This document shows positions 46,569 through 57,799 of a stretch of DNA of 64,000 nt, in pieces. Each line of letters opens with the position of its first letter. Position 1 is the first letter of the stretch. This stretch comes from Cryptomeria japonica (lineage: Eukaryota; Streptophyta; Pinopsida; Cupressales; Cupressaceae): assembly GCF_030272615.1 (NCBI RefSeq), contig NC_081415.1, positions 512,953,034-513,017,033 of the forward strand. The letters are read 5' to 3'. The notes beneath the pieces were generated by a model that made no database searches, had not been told where the DNA came from, and saw only the letters and a list, made by a program, of their open reading frames with translations. The translations under genes and the position numbers were made by a program.

Positions 46569-47495
46569 CTAAGAAGGGTTTGAAACATTCTTCATCAGTT
46601 CGGTAGCATTGGAAGCCGGCACCGAGCCAAAAGATTTATTCCTGCGATCTGTGACCATAGTCAAGGCAGAGTCCTGTTTAGGAGCAGAAGAATCTGCTTG
46701 ACGAGCATGAGCATTTTCCCGTGGTGGAGAGGGTGTATGAGGCACTGCCAAAGGGCAGTCCTTGATCTTGTGGTCTACGGACTGACAACGATAGCACGTG
46801 TTGGCTAAGTTGAAATAAGTGACTTTCTGGGTATGCCAGAGAGATCCTATTTGAATGTCAATGGAGTCTTTCAGATCATGGGAAAGGTCAACTTCCACGC
46901 AAACCCTTTTCTAGGGACGGGCTTGGAAGAACCTATCCAGCTCCACACAAACAACTCTCCCCAGGGAGGAAGCAATATGGTTCAAAAAAGACACACAAGG
47001 CAAAGGGAGACCAAAGAATTCAATCCAAATTGGGACTCGGAGCTTGGTCTCATCCGAGACAGTGAAGTCATGGGTCCATGCTTGGAAAACTAACAAAGAA
47101 GACTGGACATACCAGGGTCCGTGACCCAAAATAGCCTGCACATGGCTAACTTCCGAAAAGCGGACCAGGGAAAAACCCTTGGTCACTTTTTGGACCATCT
47201 CAAGGCGGACCCCATGAGGGACCCAAGCCTTGTTGACCCAATCTTTGAGCACACTTTCAGGGGGGGTTCTCCCAACAAAATACCCAACAAGGGTGTGACT
47301 TTCAAGCCATTGACAAGCAGAATCAAATTCAGGTAAAGGTAAAACCACATCAACAGGGGAGTCAGAATGCATACCTCGTGAAACACTTTCGGAACGAATT
47401 TCCGAGGTCGTTTGTTCAGAGGGGGAGCCATTGAGCAAAACCGACGAACTGCCAACACCAGCAAGAACTTCTGAGTTAGGAATGGTTGAAGGCAT
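46569..47495 (-). pseudogene. LINE ORF1 (DUF4283 with CCHC knuckle)
   Basis: The frame opens at 47495 with a Ser-rich leader, then a DUF4283 core: LPLPEFDSACQWLESH, WVPHGVRLEMVQKVTKGF, FGLPLPCVSFLNHIAS. An in-frame TAG at about 46911-46913, after FFQARP, splits it. Beyond it come VEVDLSHDLKDSIDI and the zinc knuckle CYRCQSVDHKIKDCP (spacing C-x2-C-x4-H-x4-C), then a Pro/Ser-rich tail. ORF1 proteins bind the LINE RNA. With one nonsense codon as the only break seen, this ORF is nearly intact. Confidence 0.88.
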
Positions 47496-47639
47496 AATAA
47501 GGCGCTTAAGGCAGCCCTAAATGTGGCCGTACGTGCGACAATAAAGATGAAATCCTGCACAGAATGCGCAGTATGACAGATCGCAGAAAGAAACCCTAGC
47601 AAAGCTTTTATTTTATCTCATAATAGTTCTCGAGTCTAA

Positions 47640-48330
47640 CCTTCTTCAATTAGTGTTGGGCCCACAATTGGGACTTTTGGAGCATGTAATCGCTTTTTCA
47701 TTTATAAGACTTTTGTAACTAGAATGTTCTCCAACTCGTATGTCTTCAACTCACATGTCTTCTAGAATTATTATTGCTGTTGAAAATTGAACAACGTGAA
47801 TGAATTATTATTGCCTCAGTCCTACCACGCTGATTGACAAATCTTAGCGAGAGGATGCAAGGCTTTGCTAATCCCACGACAATACTGGAAGATACCTTAG
47901 AAGTTTATATATTCTTTGTTACTCTTACCAGCAATAGAAATGTTTGAATGAACCACAAAAATCACCTTAGAAGTTTATATATTATTTGTTACTCTTACCA
48001 GAAATAGAAATGTTTGAATGAGAGTATTGGACCAGAAAAATCTGGCCAATCAAGAGAATAGTAGCTTTCAGCTATCACCAATAGGCATATGTAATTTACT
48101 ATTTTCCCAAAAATATGTAATTTGCTCTAAATTGAAAAATAAAAACGTTTGACTGAGAGTATTGGACGAGAAAAATCTGTTCACTGAAAGACAAAAGTCT
48201 GCAAAGAAAAATTGGTGATGTTACAATATTTGATGGACGATTTATTTTAAATATTTTTTTCAATCTCACGCACATATGTAATTTATTTCATGCTCTCTGT
48301 AAGCGAGAGCCTATCAACTGAAAAATCTAA
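47640..48330 (+). promoter_or_regulatory. Upstream region of the DUF247 gene
   Basis: This stretch separates the LINE from the intact gene. A duplicated unit starting CCTTAGAAGTTTATATATT lies at 47895 and 47965 (period 70), and a phrase GAGAGTATTGGAC(C/G)AGAAAAA at about 48019 and 48156. No firm TATA box or transcription start can be assigned. Confidence 0.5.
47895..48021 (+). repeat. 70-bp tandem duplication in the DUF247 upstream region
   Basis: The 57-bp core CCTTAGAAGTTTATATATTC...TGTTTGAATGA occurs at 47895-47951 and 47965-48021 with very few differences. It sits about 320 bp upstream of the start codon. Confidence 0.93.
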
Positions 48331-48354
48331 ATGAACAGGGATGGCAATAGTTGA
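48331..48354 (+). promoter_or_regulatory. Short upstream ORF overlapping the DUF247 start
   Basis: An upstream ATG at 48331 opens a seven-codon frame (M N R D G N S) ending TGA at 48354, overlapping the main ATG at 48341 in another frame. Its context (T at -3) is poor, while the main ATG has G at -3 and +4. Ribosomes would mostly scan past it, but it could damp translation. Confidence 0.5.
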
Positions 48355-49969
48355 GATCAAATCGATTAACCCTGAGAGCTGCAGTGATAGTAGCTGTGTA
48401 ATTGAAGTGGGGTATGATCTCACAATGAATGAAGAGGAAGTACCCGATGTAAGCTCTGCTCAGATCTTCCGAGTGCCAAGGCTAACGCCATACTGCAAAG
48501 ATCATTTGTACAGTCCACATCTTGTTTCCATTGGCCCTTTTCATTATGGGAAGAAGGAGCTGCAAGGCATGGAGAAGTCCAAGTCTGAGGCAGTAAGAAG
48601 GATGCAAAAGAGGATCCAGAGGAGTAATCCACACATTTCTGTGAAATCAATTGTTGAACAGTGCATACTGTTTAAGGAGAAGAAGATAAGGAAGTTCTAT
48701 GGTGAACAAATTCCCCTTACTTCTATAGAACTAGCATGGATGGTCACTAGGGATGCATGTTTTGTTTATGAATTTATTGTTAATTATGTAAAAGTTAATA
48801 GGAATGCTCAGCATTCATATGAGACCCAAGGATGTCGATTTGAGTATCTTCAATGTTTTTATGGAGAAGAAGTGAGTGCATTTAAGTGGAAGTATGATCC
48901 TGTGTTTGATGCCGATCTTCAAAATCCTATTAGAGAAAGACTGATGACTGATATACTTCTGTTTGAAAACCAAATACCTCTCTGGATTTTGAAAGATCTC
49001 CTTAAATTCCCGATGGGTTCTGCTGAAGCTGCAAAACAAAAAGTAGAAAACTTAATGAATATGCTGCTTTGGAGTGCGGCTAGACATGAATTTTTTATGT
49101 GGAAACCTAGGGTTTCTTACAACATGTATTGTAAGAAACATGTTCTCGAAGTACTCTACCGGTCAATGGTGGGCAGAGATTTTAGCTCCGCCGATGGTGA
49201 ACTGCTAGACTTTCCCCCTTCGTCTCAAAATCACAGGCACATCTGCTTTAGCAAATCCGCTGATTCAATAAAAGCCATTTGCGGACGTTTATGTAATCCT
49301 TTCTTTTGCTCTTCCTCAAATAAAATCCCTTGCAACACTGTGGATATGGTCTACCTGAAGCTCCCAACAGCATCAGAACTTGTGCGTGGAGGTGTGAAGA
49401 TCCAGCCAGTGCTCTTTAAAGATATAAAAAGGTCAGTCGGGCAAGATCCAACAAGCTCGCTCGAATATTCTTCAGCCATTCGATGGATAAGGTTTGATGA
49501 GAAAACATCAACGTTGTACTTGCCACAATTCAAGGTAACCCTGGAGAATTATTCAGTCGTGGGTAGTATTGTTGCAATGGAAGTGGGTGCTAAAGGGTAC
49601 GGTACGAAACCAATGATTCAGTTTGCGTTGCTTATTGATGAGCTGATAGACAATGAGGAGGATGTTGCAGTGCTAAAAACCGCAGAGGTGATTAACAATT
49701 TCTTTGGAAGCAACAAACAACTGGCTGATCTTTTCAATTTGTGTAAAGGGATTGCCCATGTCAAGGGCTGCAAAGCAATTGATGACGTCAGAATGGGGTT
49801 GCACAAGTATACAAGAAGAAAGTACAAGAAGCTCTGGAGTGAGTTCGTAAGTGCTTACTTTTCCAAGCCATGGCTGGTCGCTGGTTCCATGGCTGCCGTG
49901 CTATTAATTGTAATGACAGTGGCGCAAGATTTGTGTCTGTTTTTCACTTGCAACCCCTATTCCCATTGA
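48341..49969 (+). CDS. DUF247 membrane protein, intact single-exon gene
   Basis: This uninterrupted 542-codon frame encodes a plant-specific DUF247 protein. Family hallmarks are in order: IFRVPRLTPYCKDH and YSPHLVSIGPFHYGKKEL (about residues 42-74), MEKSKSEAVRRMQ, MVTRDACFVYEF (about 134-145, the usual M-L-x-D-G-C-F-I block), LLFENQIPLWILKDLL (about 206-221), DMVYLKLPTASELVRGGVKI and SSAIRWIRFDEKTSTLYLP. Near the C-terminus a hydrophobic segment, AGSMAAVLLIVMTVAQDL (about 516-533), is a typical membrane anchor. Length fits the family (about 400-550). The start has a good context. DUF247 functions are mostly unknown; grass relatives take part in self-incompatibility. Nothing here allows a specific role. 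It is the only intact gene in the window. Confidence 0.95.
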   Translation: MAIVEIKSINPESCSDSSCVIEVGYDLTMNEEEVPDVSSAQIFRVPRLTPYCKDHLYSPHLVSIGPFHYGKKELQGMEKSKSEAVRRMQKRIQRSNPHISVKSIVEQCILFKEKKIRKFYGEQIPLTSIELAWMVTRDACFVYEFIVNYVKVNRNAQHSYETQGCRFEYLQCFYGEEVSAFKWKYDPVFDADLQNPIRERLMTDILLFENQIPLWILKDLLKFPMGSAEAAKQKVENLMNMLLWSAARHEFFMWKPRVSYNMYCKKHVLEVLYRSMVGRDFSSADGELLDFPPSSQNHRHICFSKSADSIKAICGRLCNPFFCSSSNKIPCNTVDMVYLKLPTASELVRGGVKIQPVLFKDIKRSVGQDPTSSLEYSSAIRWIRFDEKTSTLYLPQFKVTLENYSVVGSIVAMEVGAKGYGTKPMIQFALLIDELIDNEEDVAVLKTAEVINNFFGSNKQLADLFNLCKGIAHVKGCKAIDDVRMGLHKYTRRKYKKLWSEFVSAYFSKPWLVAGSMAAVLLIVMTVAQDLCLFFTCNPYSH

Positions 49970-50230
49970 ACTCCATCTTTCTTCCTCCTCTCCGTTTCTG
50001 TAGCAGAAAATTTCAAATTGTCAATGATTCATTTGTCATCATTGTTTACTTTGTGACCGGCGGCTAGTTTCAGGTCAAAATAAGTTTTGTTTTTTTGTAA
50101 AGCGCGTGGTATTTAAGTATAATGTCTTAATTATATAAAAGATTTGAATATTTTAGTTATGTGGAATGTAAGAGTGTGTATACATGTGCAATGCAAATTA
50201 TTTGACTTAAGTTAAGACTTAACAGAATTG
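49970..50230 (+). other. 3' untranslated/downstream region of the DUF247 gene
   Basis: The sequence CATCATTGTTTACTTTGTGA and a tail around 50110-50210 (GTATTTAAGTATAATGTC, later ATACATGTGCAATGCAAATT) resemble the sequence after the relics at 5510, 21210 and 23375. They show common descent of the copies. No clear poly(A) signal was assigned. Confidence 0.6.
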
Positions 50231-50750
50231 ACCGACTATATCAAGTCAGCTAAAAAAATATAATGTTATCATAAGGGTTCAAGGTTTAAGGCAATGAATT
50301 ACTCGACTTAAAGCCAATTTTGTAGGTTTTAAAAGCTAGAGGATATCAAAAATTCAGCAAGGCTCGACCTATGGTTCTAGTTGTGGACATATGACTCAGA
50401 TAGACATGAGGACTTTAGGTCTTTAGAAAGTAGACTAGACCAAACTAAACACCTAAACCTTAAAACAAAGACAACCAGAGTATAAAATGAAATGGAAAAA
50501 TCAGAGTAGAAAATAGAATGGAAAGTAGATTATGTACAAATTTATATTGTGCATGGAAAAATAATCTGTTTCATAAAAAATAGGGTGTAAAAAACAGTCC
50601 ATGCATGGGAAATTCCCGAAGGCCTTGCAGAAAGTATGAATTCTCTCCATCAAATATTACTAATCACATAAGGAGGACATGTCTATCTAGCACAAAAATA
50701 TCTATGTTTCCCATTATCTTGATATCTATGTTTCCCATTATCTTGATACC
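50231..50750. other. Intergenic DNA, nothing recognised
   Basis: Mixed sequence without a supported gene. A 21-bp phrase CTATGTTTCCCATTATCTTG is duplicated at about 50703 and 50727. Confidence 0.5.
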
Positions 50751-50751
50751 T

Positions 50752-51085
50752 TGCATTCCAGACAATCACTAAATCATTCACCTAAAACATTCCTCTCTAA
50801 AGACTTCTTATCAAATAAGTACTTAATATTTTGGTGTTTCTTGAGATTTGCCTTTTGTGTTTCTCTCCTAACTTCAGCCAATGTAGTCAACCGATTGATC
50901 CTTTTATGTATTACATCACCGTTATTGTCATCACGTTCTTCTATAGACTTGTAAACAATTAGGAACTCATTAATAGGTAGTTATTCTTCAATTCCATAGA
51001 CTAACTCATAAGGAAACTTTCTTGTAGCATCCCATAATGTTAGCTTGTTCTTATTCTTATAATCCCACGACCACTTATTTTCCCA
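50752..51085 (-). pseudogene. Ty3/Gypsy integrase C-terminal fragment
   Basis: The minus strand encodes WDATRKFPYELVYG, then after an in-frame TAA LPINEFLIVYKSIEERDD, INRLTTLAEVRRETQKAN and IKYLFDKKSLERNV. This matches the Gypsy integrase C-terminal part (usually W-A-x-R-T-T-x-x-x-P-F-x-L-V-Y-G, then R-L-x-x-L-x-E-x-R and F-D-K-K-x-x-x-R). No other part of a Gypsy element was found nearby. Confidence 0.85.
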
Positions 51086-51150
51086 TGTTATACTCTTGTT
51101 AATAAATTTGTAAAAGAAATACCCTTAACATAGCTCTACGAAATATTTTT

Positions 51151-52660
51151 TTGAAATGGGCTCTGCAAGCAATGGGTGAGAGTTTCTTGGAGATGGTGAC
51201 GGGGTTGAAAATGTATAGTTTCTGGAATAATCTGCTAGACTTGAGGTTCAAAGATTACTGGCCTCCGGACATGTTTAGTGAGGACTGTCTTCTGCTTTTC
51301 CCAGGAATCCTTGGACGTTCTGGCGATTGGGAGTGGGACCTCGTTGGAGGTTCAATCAAGGTAGAGGTCAATGCGTATCAGGGGTTTCGTGGTCCCTCTC
51401 CTCCCTCGATGGAGACAAAGGATAATTCATCCTAAAGCTGCTCGAAGGACTTGTTCGAAGATGAAAGTTGTATCCCTTCAGATGGGGTGTCTATGGAGCA
51501 TTCTGAATCGAGTATATTTCTGAACATTAAGGACCCCTCCTTGAATATTTTGTTGGCTAAAATGGAGAACTACTTGGCTGGTATGTTCCTAGGAAGAAAG
51601 CCGAAGATTTCTATGGTAAGGAAATGGACGTCTACTAAATGGTTGGTTAAGGGTAGTCTTACTATTTCTACGCTCCCGAAAGCAATGTTTTGTTTGTCCT
51701 TTACCCTTAAATAAGAGTTCCTCCAAATTTTCTCATTTGGGCCGTGGTTGTTTGGCAAGCTTCCACTCCTCCTATGTAAATGGTTCCTTGAGTTTGAGCC
51801 TAAACATCTTGCAGTGTCTATCTCTACTTTGGTCCACCTCCCAGGCCTTCCCATTGAATTTTGGGATGAGGAGATTATTGCTGGTATTGCCAACTCTTTT
51901 GGCTACTTCATTTCTATGGATTATATTACTAAGCTTCACTCTTGGTTGGTGTTTACTCATTTTTATGTTAATCTAGCATTAGGTTTGCCTGTTCCAGTGT
52001 TTATCAAGTTAAAGTCTTGAGTAAGCTCTTGGATCCAATCAATTGAATATGAGACAAATCTAAGGTGAAAGACAAAGACCCAATGCACTCTTCTTCGAAG
52101 GGGGCTGGTCACTTTGGTTCTATTTCTACTGATTGTCCATATTCGAGCATGATGAATTGGTCTGTGGTGTTTTTGCCTCAGAAGGAATTTAGCTCCTCTC
52201 TCCCATTGGTTCACTATAAGCCCAAAGATCGCTTATCCTGGGTGACAGACTCTCCTCTTGAAGTTTCATTGGAAGTGGTGCTCTCTTCACTAGATTCTCC
52301 TTTAGATGTAGGCCCATCCCTCTCTTGTGGACTTGTGGCTTCAGACCTATTGGGAGCCTCAAAATTTGGTAAAATTTGAAGGGTCCATGATGAAAAAATT
52401 GATTGCAACACTCAGAAGTGCCCTTGCAAATTCCTCCCAAGTAGCCTACCTTGAGAATGAATAAATTGACACCCTTTGATTTTCACGAGGAACCACTTTG
52501 GAATCTAGTTTACCTCTTATTAGAGAGTGTCCATGACCCTTTTCAAATTCGATTTGATGAGTTTTTAAAGTACCTATTTTGGGGTCCTAAGAGAGTTTGT
52601 TGTTTTCATACTACTATTGCTAAACTTGTGAGAGTAGTCATTTTTAGAAGTTAATATTTC
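51151..52660 (+). pseudogene. Second LINE-type ORF1 relic (DUF4283)
   Basis: On the plus strand, 51451-51714 has LAKMENYLAGMFLGRKPK and WLVKGSLTISTLPKAMF; after a stop the frame continues (51748-52020) with FLEFEPKHLAVSISTLVHL and LPGLPIEFWDEEIIAGIA, the DUF4283 and following segment that is common in plant LINE ORF1 and retroelement gag-like proteins. A leader (51151-51435) rich in aromatic residues precedes it. Several stops and frameshifts follow, and no reverse transcriptase lies downstream. It is a different, more diverged family from the 41.8-47.6 kb LINE. Confidence 0.75.
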
Positions 52661-55600
52661 ATTAACAATTGATTCTCATGGAAAAAGGGTTGGTGATAGT
52701 TATACTTCACATCTCATTAATCGCTAGTGCCAGTTTCTAGGGCCCTAGTACTTCATTTGACATTTTTCCCAGTTAAAAATGAAATGCAAATTTTTCAAAT
52801 TTGTTGCTAGAACAGTGTTAAATCTCCTAAAGTAGCCTCACATCTGGATTTTTATTTCATGGCCCAATGAACTAAATGCAAAATTTAATGTTACTCATTA
52901 TTCTTTATATATTCATAAAATCACTTACTTGGTTGTAGCAACCCATCTATAAGTTTGATATTTTTTTGAGGTCAAAAGAAATTTAACCTTCTAGAGGTTT
53001 GACATGAGCACTTCTAGCAAGTTTTAGAGAGCCTGGAAGTTTTACCATTAATATTTTTAAAGTGTAATGGATTCAATAAAAACCCCTGGCACACATACTC
53101 ACTACAATTTGATGAATCATTCCAATTGGTGGAGGCCTCTGAAAGTGACATTTGATGTTTTTTCCACGCACCAAGTTTGTGGGCTCTAGATAGGTTCAAT
53201 ATGTACATGTTTAAAAAATGTGCGAGTAAGAAACTTTGAGAATTAATATCTCTCACTCTAGGTATCTCCATGTGGATCCATTTGTGATGTAACCAAACTA
53301 CAATTAGTAATTCACCATTAACAAAATAATAAGGAAATTGATAGAATACGAACAAGATCAGATTAAGAGTTCTTCATTGTTCCCTAACTAATGTGCTTCT
53401 ACAATGAAAGGAAAACCATTTTTAACTACAATCCAAAAATTACCATTTTTGGGAGATTTTGACAAAATCAATTTTTTTTGTCATTTTTGTTAATTTCTAC
53501 AACTACTTCGATGACTATGAAAATTTACAAATATTAAGAGTTATCTCGAGTGACACAACTCTTCAACTCACTAAGAGATTACATGCATGAATAAAAAGAT
53601 ACTACACAAATAAGATTGAGAAAATCCCCAAAAAAACACTAAAAGGCAATTTTGAGGCCTTAGATGAAAGAATTAGGCCCTGAAAGGTTGATCTAACTAA
53701 GGCCTTGCCAAACTAGGTTCTATTGTTGGCAATCCAAAAAAATCCTCATGATACACCTCCACATCAAATCTTAGCCCAAATGGAAGACCAAGCCAAAAGT
53801 TATGACCATCGGAAGTCCCTGCATGAATCTGGCATTTTTTATTCTTAGTATAGCACTCAGTGTGCGTGCACCAGTTTTCGAGGTTAAAAGAGAATGTTTG
53901 GCCAATTTTAAAGCATAGTACTAGAGGCTATCTAGGTTGTTTTGGTCACAATGCAAAGAGGTCTAACATCAAATTAAATGACAACACACTCAATATTTTG
54001 GGTGTAGAATGTATGCAAATGTGGTTCCAAAGAAATTTCAAAGTCCAGTTGGTTGAAAAAATTAATTTTTTAAGTCGGGCACACAAGAGGACCTAACATC
54101 CATCATGGCAACATAAAGGTTAATTTAAATAGGCTTTGAGTATTTTATTATTCAAATCATTTTGTGATTTAAATGATATCATGTGTATTAACCTAGACGT
54201 TCTCTGGTAAATTTCCAAAGATTGGTTAAGGTTTGGAAGTATTCGAATCCTAATTTCTGATTTAAATATGTTTGCAAAGGTGAAAAAATAACATTCCAAA
54301 ATGTAATATAAAAAGGTGGGGACAACCAAAAATTCAAAATGGATTTAAAAATAAACATCCTAAGTTTATTATTATTCTTCCCCCTCCATACCACAAGGAA
54401 AATGAGTAAAGCAAAGAGTGTCACAAGGTAGAGGGGTAGTGTTGCAAGGTAGAGGGGTAGGGTGTCGTATCCCGCTCCACCCCTCACAATATTATAAGAA
54501 AGGCAATAAGCCACAATGGGCAACAATTTTTTTTGTTTTCCCTCCACCCTTGTGATCGCTAGAGCATCTGAAAATATTGTGTAGGGTTGTGGGTAGGCAA
54601 TGTATAAAGAATTAGGTTTTAGAAAAAGTCAGCACGAGGTTTGGATTTTATTCCAAGAAGAAATTTCAAGCATTACCTTTTCTTAGTAAGCACCACAAAT
54701 AGTTTGTTAGGTTAATTTGAGTAAAGAGAATATGTGTACTATACATTTTGAATCAAGTGCTCCATTGGAACATTTCAACAATGAATTCATTGGACATGAA
54801 TCATTTTGATGAATTTCAGATTTATTCTATTTGTAGTTCAATGAATGGTGAAGCCTTATGATTGATTTGTTAGTGTTTGCATTTGTTGTGTCTTACATTT
54901 TTCATGAATATTGTGGTAAATTCTATTTATTTTTTATTGCACATTAAGTTAACCAATGCATGTTGAGAGTTAGAGTTTTAGTAGTTCAATTTAACCTTTT
55001 GGGGTATTGTTGAAATCATTTCCTTGGTCGAGTAACTCACACTACCAACAAATTTTAGGATTTTTGAAGTGGAGTATCATGGTTGATAGTTTCTTTATTT
55101 TAGGGTATGCATGGTCATTATTCCAATTTTTATTATTGCCTTGTAATACAAATGGCAACTCCTTGACATATGATAATGGACAACGTCAAAATAAAATATT
55201 GATGCAAAATGTTTGTGATTCTTTCCTTGAGATATTTTGTCATTTGGCTTGTGTTGTCCATGCACATGGTGGAAGGAAGAGAAAAATATTAAGTTCTCCT
55301 AAATGAACAAGAAGATATGATACAAGATTGGCATGATATCAAGAAGGATGGGAAGACCAGTCACTTGTGGTTCAATCACTAGTTAGGCACAATCCAATAG
55401 TTGATATTTTCTTGTTGATGTGCTGAAATCTCTTAATATAAAGTATTCTTCATCAATGCAAAGATGGTTATTGAACTATGGTTTATGAGCATCCATAAAG
55501 TCAAAGCTGTGCATTTCCTATTTGAAAGCATTTTCTTTTCTATTCACAAGCTCCATGATAGTGTGAGTGTATATAAAACATGTGGCTCATGATAAGAAAG

Positions 55601-55749
55601 AGGATTCTAAATATGTTCTACTTGATTGATGTGAAATGTGTAGTGGTCAATGGTTGATTTTAGAGTTCTTAAAGAAATGGCTTAAAATGGATACAAACAA
55701 GTAAACATCAACTTGTTAATTTGTCCAATGGGAAAGTCTATAGTGCAAC
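52661..55749. other. Non-coding stretch, nothing recognised
   Basis: About 3 kb of AT-rich sequence without a supported gene or element. A 21-bp phrase CAAGGTAGAGGGGTAG is duplicated in tandem near 54425-54463. Confidence 0.5.
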
Positions 55750-57660
55750 TATAATGCCCCACTAAGAGACCCCAAAGGATAATAGTTAATAGCCAATAAA
55801 TAAATAAATAAATAAATTAGTTACAAATTAGACTACAAATATCTACTCATTAGAAAATTAACTATACATAACAAACATGCAAAAGATAAAGATTCTCCTA
55901 ACTATGTTCTCTTGTAGGTTCACTAATGCTTTTGATTAAGATAAACAGGTTTTATAGGGACCTGAAACCTAAAGTTAGAAAGAAATACAAAAAAATACAG
56001 TCACTAACCAGTCCAGAAACAATGACAAAACAACCATAGAAAGAGGGGCCATGGCCACACAACAAAACAACAAAACCGCTAACAGAAAAAACTTAAAAAC
56101 CACTAAATTGGAGATTGCATCAGCTCCAAGTTCTTTTGGATCATACTCTTGTTTATTTCCTTGAGCTCTTCTATGATGAACCTTGGGGTACTCTTCTCCT
56201 AGTTCCTGCTCTAGTCCTCATATAGGGGCTAGTAATGATCTATGACCCAGTACCTTGCAAGTTTGGCTCCTCGATTGTCTTCTTCTATTTAGTGTTTAAG
56301 GGTGTGATACTAGTGATGGATTGGGCTCTTTGGTCCGCAATCATCACATTGAACTTTTAAGAGCCTCAACGATATTATTCATGTCTTCCCTGCTAATATA
56401 CCAACCAGATTCCTCAGGTTCCCCTTAATCTCTTCCAAGCTTATTTCCAACTGACCAATCCTTGATTCATGATCAATTTTCATGATCTTAACATATTTAA
56501 TAAGTTTCTGTGTCATTCAACTAAGTTTTTTTTCTTGGCATGGGCATCTCAGTAAAAGTGTCAATAATGCCTTTAATTCCTTCCTTTAGCATGTTGATCT
56601 CTTTTCTTGTCTAAAGAAAGCAATTCTCATGGATTTTAATAGAATTATTAAGGAGAATATCAAAATCAAAGTCTTTTTGATTATCCCCCTATTCCCCCTG
56701 TTTAGTGTTAATGGGGTTGTCAAGCTTTATTTCCTTCTCCTTTTCCTTGGGTTTCTCTGTTTTTCCTAATTTAGATTTTTTTGTACTCTGTGGGCCAGAA
56801 CCTTGTAAATTGGGGTTAGGGATTTTATATTTAGTGGATGCCAATTTGGGGTGTTCGTTTCTTCTGCTACTACCAGTGCCAAGTGTAATATTTTACTAGG
56901 GGGGGCTTCTCCTAAGAGGGACAGTAGTCTAGATCTTCCCAGATATTGAGGTCCCACTAGTCCATTGCCATACCAAACCCTTCTTCCTCCATCTCCATAT
57001 CAGACATAATTTGTACATCAAGTTTGGTCGAAGAATTAGGGGTTTTGACAACTAGGGAGGGTTTAACCCCATGATATTTGGCATATGCCATGATGACCAT
57101 TATTAACCCCTCATGCAAGGTAAGGTTGTCGCTATTTTGGCATGATTTTCTTGGCTATTTTCAAGAGAATATAACAAGTATAAAGGCAAGGAAATTCTTT
57201 TGTTATGCCTAAAATGATTCAAATATCGTAAAGTGGTAAGATAAGATACTAGCATAATGATCCTCAAGTGTAATGTACCTCATTATCACTTCAGCCACAT
57301 CCACCCAAAGTGATTGTAAGTCCTTCCTATTATAACCATCATCTACCATCTTTCGCACCTTGTTTCTCTTGCTTTGCTTATTGAAGAAGGCCAAAATGGC
57401 TTCTTTCGCCACGTTCATGTCTCTTTAAAACTGCAATGAAGGCTTCATCGATTCTAAACTTTGTTGCAAAACCCATTAGGATACCTTTCTTCCAACCATT
57501 CACAAAATTCTCTGTTGTTTTTGGGTCATTACCATGAAGCCTCTTGAGATATGACACAAGGCCTCCATCTTTAATCTCCATCCACAACTCCTATTCTTTT
57601 CCCATTTTTCATAAGAAGTAGGCTCAATTTTATTTTTGTCACCTCCCATAAGAATTCTAC
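55750..57660 (-). pseudogene. Gag-like retroelement ORF relic
   Basis: Read on the minus strand, a Met at about 57649 (MGGDKNKIEPTSYEKWEK) leads, after a frameshift, to MWMEIKDGGLVSYLKRLH and GWKKGILMGFATKFRIDEAF (57587-57378). Another frame shift brings NKQSKRNKVRKMVDDGYNRK and SLWVDVAEVIMRYITLE (57418-57209). A charged tail and a T-rich 3' part follow, ending GGTTTCAGGTCCC and TTAATCAAAAGC near 55940. The block order is gag-like, and I recognise no enzyme domain. I place it with the relic at 26.0-26.9 kb by layout. A (AAAT)n run lies at 55797-55816. Confidence 0.55.
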
Positions 57661-57799
57661 GTCTGTAAAATTGGGTGTAAGCAACAAAACCAAACTAGGA
57701 AAAGAAAAACCAGACATAGAAGAAAGCTCTAGAAACCTTGGTTTTGAAATTTGAACTCAAATGCCATGAAACATCATTACTTATTCGGTAATCTGTCAT

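Larger units (their letters stand above)
41771..47620 (-). mobile_element. L1-type LINE, nearly full length
   Basis: On the minus strand the element runs from about 47620, through ORF1 (DUF4283 plus CCHC knuckle), endonuclease, reverse transcriptase and a C-terminal zf-RVT, to a short poly(A) (T13 on the plus strand at 41773-41785). ORF order and the APE-type endonuclease identify a plant L1 LINE, which copies itself by target-primed reverse transcription. Stops and frameshifts in both ORFs make this copy inactive. The 5' boundary is approximate and no target duplication was recognised. The GC-rich 3' part (42.0-42.4 kb) differs from its AT-rich flanks. Confidence 0.92.
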
